From CAYUIS01 sp964444825 (GTDB lineage Bacteria; Chloroflexota; Anaerolineae; B4-G1): a stretch of DNA of 15,492 nt. The position numbers and the translations under genes are program-made. Below the pieces are notes generated by a model. That model saw only the letters and a list, made by a program, of their open reading frames with translations, ran no database searches and was not told where the DNA came from. Where the stretch lies: the NCBI GenBank assembly GCA_964444825.1, contig CAYUIS010000133.1, positions 1 to 15,492 on the forward strand, in the 5' to 3' direction. Below are positions 1-6,184 of the stretch, piece after piece (the stretch's first letter is position 1; each line of letters starts with the position of its first letter).

Positions 1-25
1 AGAGATTCTAGAGGGAGGTGATGGA

Positions 26-53
26 TTGGACGGTAGAGAACACAGTTCATAAA
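26..53 (+). promoter_or_regulatory. Possible promoter for the wHTH/recombinase block
   Basis: A TTGGAC box at 26-31 is followed 16 bases later by CATAAA at 48-53, a fair but imperfect match to -35/-10 elements. A transcript starting about 7 bases downstream would begin at the first leader hairpin (60-78). The assignment rests only on box similarity and position. Confidence 0.28.
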
Positions 54-59
54 GGTAGC

Positions 60-127
60 GCCCCGGCCTAGCCGGGGCACCAGGTGGAGGCCCCCTACGG
101 TTTGTGGGCCAGCGGGGACCTCCACCT
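60..127 (+). other. Two strong hairpins in the leader of the wHTH gene
   Basis: Hairpin 1 is a perfect 8-bp GC stem (60-67 with 71-78) closed by a 3-base loop. Hairpin 2 pairs 82-90 with 119-127 perfectly (9 bp) and continues inward with CCCC (91-94) against GGGG (114-117) across one bulged A at 118. No T tract follows either hairpin, so a standard intrinsic terminator is unlikely. They lie directly upstream of the ribosome binding site at 143-148. They could be an RNA control structure, a protein-binding site or part of an element end; the sequence does not decide between these. Confidence 0.6.
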
Positions 128-142
128 CCAGTATAACACACT

Positions 143-148
143 AGGAGG
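143..148 (+). promoter_or_regulatory. Ribosome binding site AGGAGG
   Basis: A perfect AGGAGG lies 8 bases before the ATG at 157. It fixes that start over the in-frame Met at codon 11. Confidence 0.8.
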
Positions 149-156
149 ACAGTGCA

Positions 157-672
157 ATGAATAGTCACTTCGAGACGATCAACACGATGAAACTGATACG
201 AACGAGGCCGAGTCTGCGGCAGACACTAGAGCGATGGATCGCTGCGGCACACCATCAGGCTGTAGTGAGTCGGCTCCGACGCTTTCGAGAAAGGTTGGAG
301 GTTGATATGGCACCCGAGCGATGGACGGCGCTGGAGGTACCGACAGTCGTCATCTTGGCTGATGCCTGCAACGCCCTGGCCCTTACAGAGGAAGAGCGGG
401 CCACGATCCTGGGATCTGATGGTGAGCGAGCACTGGCGGAGATCCTGGAGAGCCGCCCTGTGCCTAGTCCTTACGCTCGGCTTAACGAGAGACAGACCCA
501 AGCGCTGGGTCACGTTCGGCAGTACGGCAGCATCACCAACGGGGAGCTCCAGGAACTTTGCCCCGAGGTCAGCTCTGAGACGTTGAGGCTGGACCTGGCC
601 GATCTCGTTGACCGCAGGTTGTTGCTCAAAAATGGGCGAAACAAGGGCACACGATACGGACCAGCGAAGTGA
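157..672 (+). CDS. Winged-helix DNA-binding protein linked to the recombinase
   Basis: This 171-residue protein has a C-terminal winged helix-turn-helix at about residues 109-171. The run LNERQ...ITNGELQEL...VSSETLRLDLADLV, ending in a basic G-R-N-K-G-T-R-Y wing, is the DeoR-like/Fic-C-terminal pattern in which the recognition helix is followed by an 'RDLxxLV' stretch. The N-terminal 100 residues are helical and basic (several R/H clusters), and I do not recognise a family there. The gene lies 85 bp upstream of a large serine recombinase on the same strand, separated by a hairpin, so it probably regulates or assists that element, for example as a repressor or directionality factor. That role is inferred from context. 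The start at 157 is supported by AGGAGG. Confidence 0.75.
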   Translation: MNSHFETINTMKLIRTRPSLRQTLERWIAAAHHQAVVSRLRRFRERLEVDMAPERWTALEVPTVVILADACNALALTEEERATILGSDGERALAEILESRPVPSPYARLNERQTQALGHVRQYGSITNGELQELCPEVSSETLRLDLADLVDRRLLLKNGRNKGTRYGPAK

Positions 673-684
673 GACCGATTTATT

Positions 685-726
685 CTGTTGTCTGCCCCCA
701 CCCTCACAGTGAGGGGCAGACAGCAG
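685..726 (+). other. 14-bp stem hairpin between wHTH gene and recombinase
   Basis: Bases 685-698 pair with 713-726. The inner nine pairs (690-698 with 713-721) are perfect and the outer five include one G-T pair. A competing small dyad CTCAC-A-GTGAG sits at 703-713. No T run follows, so it is not a textbook terminator. It may be an attenuator, an operator for the upstream wHTH protein or an RNA-processing site. Confidence 0.6.
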
Positions 727-757
727 AAGCAAAACAAGGCCAATAGGAGAAGCCAAA

Positions 758-2413
758 ATGAACATAGCACTCTACGCAAGAGTAAGTGACCCAAAGCTCC
801 AGGACAGCGACGACAAGGTCAGCATCGACCAGCAGCTAGCCGATATGCGGGAGCTGTGCGCTCGCAACGGCTGGCATATTGTCGCTGAGTTCGTGGACCG
901 GGAGTATTACAGAGCAACGCAATCGCCTAAGAAAGGCAAGGTGGTAAACCCATCAGGAGAACGGGCAGATCGTCCCCAATTCCTGGCAATGCTTAAGGTT
1001 GTCAAAGCTGGCGAGGCCGACGCTGTCTTGTGCTGGCGTGATGATCGACTTGTGAGGCATCCCCGTGTGGCCGTAGTCCTGGAGGATGCCTTGGACATCG
1101 GGGATGTACAACGCAATGGTCGGCCCAAGATCGAGGTCAGGGACGCAACGGGTGCGGTGATTGACCGTTTCACTCTCTCAATCAAAGCTACCATCTGGAG
1201 GGAGGAGAACAAGCGCCGGGCTGAGCGTGTCAGGATGGGTAAAGTTGCTACCCTGGAGCAAGGTTACTGGCCTGGTGCGTACCAACGTTTAGGCTACAAG
1301 ACCCGCAAAGGACCGCGCGGACGTATTATCGAGACAGAAGAACGAGAGGCCGAGATCGTGCGGGAGATCCACAGGATGTATGACGCCGGTGTTACGCTTA
1401 CGGATATTCGACTGCGCCTGGTGCACAACGACCGTGAGCAAAAAGGCACTCAGAAGCGTAGACACGACTGGCATCCTACCCTGATTTGTACAATCCTGCG
1501 GGCTGAGGACTATACTGGGATTGCGACCTGGAACTTTGGCGATGGCACGACTAGGAGCATAGACATACCCGCGATCATAGACCGCGACTTGTGGCAACGC
1601 AACCAGGCACGAATGGGCCGCAACCAAGAACTGTCCACGCGCAACGCCAAAGGGATATACCTGTTACAAAGACTGGTGTACTGTGGACATTGCGGAGCGT
1701 CGATGAGTGTATCCTGCATGCGTTGGATCTATAGGAACGGGCAGCGCTACCCGCGTAAGGACCCCGTTCACGTGTACCGATGTAACAGCCCACACTACTA
1801 CCCTGATGAACCCCACCCGAGACCTTGTGACCGCTACGGACCCACCCTCGATTGGGAGGTGTGGCGGCAACTTGTAGACAATGGCATAAAGCGACCTGAT
1901 CTTATCCGGTCTTACGTTTTGGGCTGTCAGGCCAGATTACAGGCCCAGGGGGAGAGCGTTGATGGCGACATCGCCCAAGCTCGCCAAAAGCTGGCCGAGG
2001 TGGACCAGGCGCGGTTGAGATTGCATAGACAGATTGCGCGTGGTAGAATGGACGAAAAGGAGTATGACATACTCATAGATGAGACTGAGGATAACCGCAA
2101 CTACTGGGAATCTGAACTTGCGCGGCTTCAGGAACTAAGGGACAACCAAGACAGCATAGAGGCCGGGCTAGACTACGTTACTGAGTTAATGACCGCGCTA
2201 CAGGCCAGACTGCCCGAAATCGATCTGCCGCCCAAGGAGTTGAGAGCCCTACCCAAAGAGCAACAGACAGCGATACTGAAAGAGCGACAGATCTATGTTA
2301 GGGCACTCGTTGACAGGGTGGAAGTGTGGGCCAACGGAGATGTCAAGATAGAAGGCGTCTTGGACGGCAGCGAGGGTGCACAGTTTAGGTTAGGCGATTC
2401 GAGAAGCGGGTAA
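758..2413 (+). CDS. Large serine recombinase (site-specific integrase)
   Basis: This 551-residue protein integrates or excises DNA through a covalent phosphoserine intermediate. The N-terminal resolvase domain carries ALYARVSD with nucleophile Ser10 and Arg8, and the DRLVR arginines R97 and R100. The recombinase domain (about residues 165-300) follows. A zinc ribbon has Cys309/Cys312 and Cys342/Cys357, and a charged coiled coil spans about residues 395-460. Length and domain order fit phage-type or ICE-type integrases or TnpX-like transposases. The stretch between the 'D' strand (residue 48) and the RPQF motif (about residue 72) is longer than usual and basic. AGGAGA at 735-740 precedes the ATG rather distantly. 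AGA/AGG and ATA codons are more common than in the flanking genes, consistent with recent acquisition. The reading frame is intact. Confidence 0.95.
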   Translation: MNIALYARVSDPKLQDSDDKVSIDQQLADMRELCARNGWHIVAEFVDREYYRATQSPKKGKVVNPSGERADRPQFLAMLKVVKAGEADAVLCWRDDRLVRHPRVAVVLEDALDIGDVQRNGRPKIEVRDATGAVIDRFTLSIKATIWREENKRRAERVRMGKVATLEQGYWPGAYQRLGYKTRKGPRGRIIETEEREAEIVREIHRMYDAGVTLTDIRLRLVHNDREQKGTQKRRHDWHPTLICTILRAEDYTGIATWNFGDGTTRSIDIPAIIDRDLWQRNQARMGRNQELSTRNAKGIYLLQRLVYCGHCGASMSVSCMRWIYRNGQRYPRKDPVHVYRCNSPHYYPDEPHPRPCDRYGPTLDWEVWRQLVDNGIKRPDLIRSYVLGCQARLQAQGESVDGDIAQARQKLAEVDQARLRLHRQIARGRMDEKEYDILIDETEDNRNYWESELARLQELRDNQDSIEAGLDYVTELMTALQARLPEIDLPPKELRALPKEQQTAILKERQIYVRALVDRVEVWANGDVKIEGVLDGSEGAQFRLGDSRSG

Positions 2414-2428
2414 AGGCGGTACTGGGCG

Positions 2429-3580
2429 ATGAACAAGGATACTAGACGATTAGTGTTTTTGTTATCCGATACAGGGGGAGGACACCGCAGCTCGGCCTCG
2501 GCGGTGGCCCAGGCTCTACAGGACCTGCACGACGACCAGATCGAGGTGGAGATGGTGGACGTCTTCCAGGCCTACGCACCCTGGCCCCTCAACCGGGCAA
2601 GCGATATCTACCCCTATCTGGTGAGGCTGAACGGATGGCTATGGGCGGCTGGATACCACCTGCTCGACGGACCCCGCCGCATCGAGTTGTTCACGCGTGT
2701 CTTCTGGCCGTGGGTTGGGCCCTGCCTCCGCCAGCTTGTCCGAGACTACCCGGACGACGTTTTGGTCAGCTTTCACCCCGCCTTTGTCCACGGCGCGCTG
2801 CGCGCGATGGACGAGACCGAGATCAAGCCCCCCCTGATCACCCTCGTGACCGACCTGGCCACCGCCCACGCTTTCTGGATCGCACCAGACGTCAATTGCT
2901 GTCTGATCCCGACGAATGAAGTGCGCCAGCGTGCGCTGGCCTATGGCGTGCCTAAAGACCGCATCGTAGAAACAGGACTTCCCGTGAGCCCTCGCGTCGT
3001 CCAGACCGCTCAGGAGGACCAGGCGGCCGTACGGCGTCGGTTGGGATTGGAGATCGACCTACCCGTGGTGCTTGTGGTGAGTGGCGCCGAGGGTATGGGA
3101 CCGGTGCACCGTCTGTGCAGAGCCGTGGCGAACAGCGGCCTGGAGGCACAGTTGGTCATCATCGCGGGGCGCAACGAACCACTGCGGGCCAAGCTGTCCG
3201 CCGAATCATGGCCCTTGCCTGTGCGCGTCGAGGGATTTGTGCGCAATATGCCCGAGTGGATGCGAGCAGCGGATCTGCTGGTGACCAAAGCCGGCCCCAG
3301 CACTATCAGCGAGGCTCTGGTGATGGGCCTGCCGATGGTGTTGAGTGGCGCGTTGCCAGGCCAGGAGCGTCCTAACGTGGACTATGTCGTACATGGCGGC
3401 GCTGGTATATGGGCGCCAACACCCAGGCGAGTGGCGGAGGCCGTAAAAGACCTGATGAGACCTGGCAACCCCAAACTGGCAGAGATGGCCACCCGGGCTC
3501 GGGCACTGGCCCGACCTGACGCCGCCCAGCGGATATCAGAAATCCTGTGGCGCACAGCCTGCGAGGGGCAGATCCAGTGA
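2429..3580 (+). CDS. MGDG-synthase-like glycosyltransferase (GT28/GT-B)
   Basis: This 383-residue GT-B enzyme probably transfers a sugar from a UDP donor to diacylglycerol or a related lipid at the inner face of the membrane. The N-terminal acceptor domain opens with SDTGGGHRSSA (D14-H19), the hallmark shared by MGDG synthases, processive diglucosyl-diacylglycerol synthases and MurG relatives. The C-terminal donor-binding domain has KAGPSTISEAL (K287-A296) and PGQE (310-313) followed by a GAGIW stretch, which together form the nucleotide-sugar site. No membrane span is seen, as expected for a peripheral protein. The start lies 15 bp after the recombinase stop, with AAAGGCGG at about 2412-2418 as a plausible RBS. 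It converges with purA (10-bp gap). Sugar and acceptor specificity cannot be read from the sequence. Confidence 0.88.
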   Translation: MNKDTRRLVFLLSDTGGGHRSSASAVAQALQDLHDDQIEVEMVDVFQAYAPWPLNRASDIYPYLVRLNGWLWAAGYHLLDGPRRIELFTRVFWPWVGPCLRQLVRDYPDDVLVSFHPAFVHGALRAMDETEIKPPLITLVTDLATAHAFWIAPDVNCCLIPTNEVRQRALAYGVPKDRIVETGLPVSPRVVQTAQEDQAAVRRRLGLEIDLPVVLVVSGAEGMGPVHRLCRAVANSGLEAQLVIIAGRNEPLRAKLSAESWPLPVRVEGFVRNMPEWMRAADLLVTKAGPSTISEALVMGLPMVLSGALPGQERPNVDYVVHGGAGIWAPTPRRVAEAVKDLMRPGNPKLAEMATRARALARPDAAQRISEILWRTACEGQIQ

Positions 3581-3590
3581 TCTCTGCTGG

Positions 3591-4871
3591 CTAGACGATT
3601 GCCTGCTCGCGCCCGGGTCCCACGCCGACGAGCGTTATCGGTACACCCACGTGCTCTTCAACCCGAGCCACGTACTCTCGGGCGGCCACCGGTAGGTCGC
3701 CCAGGCTGCGGGCCCCCGTGATGTCCTCGGACCAACCGGGCAGCTCCTCATAGACCGGTCGCCACTCAGCCAGCGATTCAATGCCGAATTCGGCCGGAAA
3801 GGTCTCGACGCGCTCCGCGCCCCGCTCGTAGGCCACCGCCACTTTGAGCGTCTCCAGCCCGCTCAGGACGTCCAGTTTGGTAAAGGCCAGTTCGTCCAGC
3901 CCGTTGACCCGAGCGGCATAGCGCAGGATGACAAGGTCAAGCCAGCCACAGCGGCGAGGTCGCCCCGTCGTCGTCCCATACTCCCCACCGACGTCCCGTA
4001 TGCGCTCGCCCACCTGATCCAGCAATTCCGTCGGGAACGGCCCTGCGCCCACCCGGGTGGTGTATGCCTTGGCGACGCCCACGACGCGTGAGACGTACCT
4101 CGGCCCAAAACCAAGCCCCGTCAGCGCACCACCAGCCACCGTCGAGGAACTGGTGACGTAGGGGTAGGTGCCGTGATCGATGTCCAGCAACAGCCCCTGA
4201 GCGCCCTCGCAAAGTACCGTCTGGCCAGCCGCCAACATATCTCCCACCAGGGCGGACCCGTCGATCACGTGGGGGGCCAGCCGCTGGGCGTAGGCATAGT
4301 ACTCGGCAGCGATTTCCTCTGGTGACAGGGGCTCGATGTCATATGCCTCCTCCAGGCGGCGATTGTGAACCCGCACGATGTCCGCCACGTCCTCAGCGAA
4401 CTGCTCCGGACGGACCATATCGCCGGCGCGCAGGCCGACGCGAGAGGCCTTGTCAGCATAGGCAGGACCAATGCCGCGCTTTGTCGTCCCCAGGGCCTCT
4501 TGACCCCGCGACGACTCGCGGGCCCCGTCGAGGGCCCGGTGTGTAGGCAGAATCAGGTGGGCGGCTGCGCTTACTTTTAGCCTTGAGGGTCCCACATCCA
4601 CACCAAGCGCTGCCAACCCGTCCATCTCCGCTGTCAAGCGCTGTGGGTTGATCACTACCCCCGCGCCAATCAGACAAGTAGCGTCTGCATGAAGGATCCC
4701 CGAGGGCACCAGGTGCAGTCCGAGCTTGCGCCCCTGAGCGACCACCGTGTGACCTGCATTGTCGCCGCCGTTGTAGCGGGCGACGAGTTGCACGTCACGG
4801 GCCAACCAATCGACCACCCGTCCCTTTCCTTCATCTCCCCATTGAGCACCTACCACCACAACTGCGGGCAT
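3591..4871 (-). CDS. purA: Adenylosuccinate synthetase
   Basis: PurA makes adenylosuccinate from IMP, aspartate and GTP, the first committed step to AMP. It is a cytosolic dimer. The 426-residue product is full length for the family (about 430). It starts with the GTP-binding loop GAQWGDEGKG (general base D13, K16), then NGGDNAGHTV (H41) and GTTKRGIGPAYADK. Next come EGAQGLLLDIDHGTYPYVTSS, TTRVGAGPFPTE and the IMP/aspartate loop GTTTGRPRRCGW, and it ends in VGVGPGREQ. All signature blocks are present without gaps. The start is fixed by AAGGAGGA (complement of 4878-4885), 6 bases upstream. The gene is divergent from plsY and convergent with the glycosyltransferase, so it is probably transcribed alone from the intergenic region. 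Confidence 0.98.
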   Translation of the reverse strand: MPAVVVVGAQWGDEGKGRVVDWLARDVQLVARYNGGDNAGHTVVAQGRKLGLHLVPSGILHADATCLIGAGVVINPQRLTAEMDGLAALGVDVGPSRLKVSAAAHLILPTHRALDGARESSRGQEALGTTKRGIGPAYADKASRVGLRAGDMVRPEQFAEDVADIVRVHNRRLEEAYDIEPLSPEEIAAEYYAYAQRLAPHVIDGSALVGDMLAAGQTVLCEGAQGLLLDIDHGTYPYVTSSSTVAGGALTGLGFGPRYVSRVVGVAKAYTTRVGAGPFPTELLDQVGERIRDVGGEYGTTTGRPRRCGWLDLVILRYAARVNGLDELAFTKLDVLSGLETLKVAVAYERGAERVETFPAEFGIESLAEWRPVYEELPGWSEDITGARSLGDLPVAAREYVARVEEHVGVPITLVGVGPGREQAIV

Positions 4872-5016
4872 TACACGTCCTCCTTGCCGCCCTCATATGG
4901 TCCGTTGGCTTGTGAGAGGAAGCACGGGACCACCAACCTGAGCACCCGTGCTGATCTCATCATACACGAAAACAGAGCGGGCGTCAACCAGTCTTTCCGG
5001 GGCAATCGTTTTTAGA

Positions 5017-5057
5017 GCCAGGTGCAACGCACCGAGAGTAGCCAGGTGCATCGCACC
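5017..5057. repeat. Two 17-bp dyad repeats upstream of purA and plsY
   Basis: GCCAGGTGCAACGCACC (5017-5033) recurs as GCCAGGTGCATCGCACC (5041-5057) with one mismatch and a 24-bp period. Each copy contains the dyad GGTGC-N3-GCACC. The pair lies about 150 bp before purA and about 120 bp before plsY in a divergent intergenic region, a typical place for an operator, or for paired hairpins in a purA leader. No cognate regulator can be named. Confidence 0.55.
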
Positions 5058-5108
5058 TATGGAGATCAGTGGCGTAACTGCCAGTCTCGAAGGTGTTTTA
5101 ACGAGCAG

Positions 5109-5114
5109 ATTATA
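5109..5114 (-). promoter_or_regulatory. Possible -10 box for purA
   Basis: Read on the minus strand this is a perfect TATAAT, located 238 bp upstream of purA. No good -35 box is found 16-18 bases upstream. A transcript from here would carry the two dyad repeats (5017-5057) in its leader. The plus-strand reading of the overlapping bases gives TATAGT towards plsY, also without a clear -35. Confidence 0.25.
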
Positions 5115-5177
5115 GTCCGGAGAAACGTTGCTTTCGCCGACCTCGCCCGGGTCACTTGACAACAGGAGATCAAGACA

Positions 5178-5801
5178 ATGCAAAGTGAGGTATGGCAGTG
5201 GGTCGTCGCCCTACCGGTTGCCTATCTGCTAGGATCCATACCGGTCGGCATCCTGGTCGTCCGTTGGTTCCGGGGCATAGATGTGCGCCAGGTGGGCAGC
5301 GGCCGGACCGGAGGCACCAACGTCCTGCGGGCGGCAGGATGGATGGCAGCCGTGTTCACCGGGCTGGGCGATGCATCAAAGGCGACCCTGGCGGTGCTCG
5401 TTGCCCGCTGGCTTCATGGACCATCACTGCTGCTCGCCTTGGCAGGCGCAGCGGCCGTGGTGGGCCACAACTACTCACTGTTCCTTGGCTTTCGGGGTGG
5501 TGCGGGGACCGGAGCATCTATCGGTGGGGCGCTGGCCCTGTGGCCCGTGAGCGGGCTGATCACGGTACCCACGCTAATGGGTGTAAGCATGGTCACCGGC
5601 AAGGCTTCCCTGGGATCGATAACGATCACGTTGGTGCTACCTCTTGTGTTTGCCGTGCGGGCTATCCTCGGCCTTGGGCCTTGGGCCTACGTCGCTCACG
5701 GGCTGATGACTTCTGCGGTCACTCTCTGGGCACTGCGACCCAACATCAAACGGCTACTGGATGGCAGCGAACGCCGGGTGGTGCCGGGAAAGAGCGCATA
5801 G
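5178..5801 (+). CDS. plsY: Glycerol-3-phosphate acyltransferase, PlsY family
   Basis: PlsY acylates glycerol-3-phosphate from acyl-phosphate at the cytoplasmic membrane, the first step of phospholipid synthesis. The 207-residue protein is strongly hydrophobic, with about five to seven spans. It shows YLLGSIPVG (16-24), VGSGRTGGTNVLRAAG (motif 1, about 39-54) and GHNYSLFLGFRGGAGTG (motif 2, 96-112). Usual PlsY sequences read GSGNIGATN and FxGGKGVA, so Asn-to-Arg at residue 43 and Lys-to-Ala at residue 109 are notable departures. They may mark a lineage-specific subfamily. AGGAG upstream supports the start. It is separate from purA (divergent) and followed by a gene-poor stretch. Its neighbour at 2429 also acts on glycerolipid, although it is not in the same operon. 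Confidence 0.9.
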   Translation: MQSEVWQWVVALPVAYLLGSIPVGILVVRWFRGIDVRQVGSGRTGGTNVLRAAGWMAAVFTGLGDASKATLAVLVARWLHGPSLLLALAGAAAVVGHNYSLFLGFRGGAGTGASIGGALALWPVSGLITVPTLMGVSMVTGKASLGSITITLVLPLVFAVRAILGLGPWAYVAHGLMTSAVTLWALRPNIKRLLDGSERRVVPGKSA

Positions 5802-5928
5802 AAGAACGCTACGGCCCAGGGAAAGCGAGAACGAGTCAAAGACCCGCACCGTTGCGCCGCCAGGCGCGCGGCGTTGAACATGTCATCGTGCCTTCCGGTG
5901 ACCGCCAAGCACAGCACCTGTTTGCCCT

Positions 5929-5964
5929 ACTGCTGTCGGTGACGATACGCACGATCTGCTCCAT
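5929..5964 (-). pseudogene. Possible degV-like gene 5' remnant
   Basis: On the minus strand an ATG (complement of 5962-5964) opens MEQIVRIVTDSS, closely resembling the N-terminus of DegV-family fatty-acid-binding proteins (xxIVTDSSADLP). A GAGGGAG ribosome-site-like run sits about 7 bases upstream. After DSS the frame reads RANRCCAWRSPEG with no further family resemblance. Only the first dozen codons would therefore survive, and the rest has been deleted or scrambled up to the plsY 3' end. The match is short, so coincidence remains possible. Confidence 0.35.
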
Positions 5965-6063
5965 ATCGGCTCCCTCGCGCAAAAGTCCATGAATAGCAGC
6001 ACAAGCCTCTACCTGGCGTTGCGTCCTTTACGTAGGCGGACCGATGCGTGGCGCGTACAGCTT

Positions 6064-6091
6064 TTGCGCTGCCGTGAAATTGGGATATACT
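6064..6091 (+). promoter_or_regulatory. Candidate promoter for the transporter-HEAT-cNBD gene
   Basis: TTGCGC (6064-6069), a 16-base spacer and TATACT (6086-6091) lie about 95 bp before the start at 6185. The -10 is a 5/6 consensus match and the -35 keeps TTG. It resembles two other boxes in this window (12923 and 15444) that also begin TTGC. Confidence 0.4.
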
Positions 6092-6184
6092 ATAAACCGT
6101 CAAAGCTCCAGGAACAGAACCCTCCAATGTGATCAACGGGGGTTCACACAACGCTAAGCGTGGATCTGTTCAAGCGATTCACCT

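Larger units (their letters stand above)
4872..5177. other. Divergent purA/plsY intergenic region
   Basis: This 306-bp stretch holds the purA RBS (4878-4885), the repeated dyads (5017-5057), a minus-strand TATAAT and an AGGAG plsY RBS near 5164-5168. An open frame on the minus strand crosses most of it, but it covers the plsY RBS and first codons and shows no recognisable motif. I treat the region as regulatory rather than coding. Confidence 0.5.
5802..6184. other. Gene-poor stretch between plsY and the transporter fusion
   Basis: These 383 bp hold a 6-bp GC hairpin (5855-5860 with 5868-5873) that may end plsY transcription but lacks a T tract. They also hold a likely degV 5' stub on the minus strand (5929-5964) and a candidate promoter at 6064-6091. 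I see no intact gene here. Open frames in the stretch have no family signature and overlap the plsY 3' end or the next gene start. Confidence 0.5.

Noticed and set aside
12..70. Near-perfect Shine-Dalgarno GGAGGTGAT followed by ATG at 21 giving a 16-codon peptide
   Set aside because: The SD runs straight into the ATG with no spacer and the peptide has no recognisable feature. On the other strand it recalls the 16S rRNA 3' tail only over nine bases, and flanking rRNA sequence is absent.
2400..2435. Attachment-site core matching the left edge of the window
   Set aside because: Comparison with bases 1-60 shows only short, gapped similarity, so no att repeat can be claimed inside the window.
4893..5183. 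96-codon minus-strand open frame in the purA/plsY intergenic region
   Set aside because: It overlaps the plsY RBS and start. Its internal repeat (GAMHLATLGALHLAL) is just the translated dyad repeat, and no family signature is seen.
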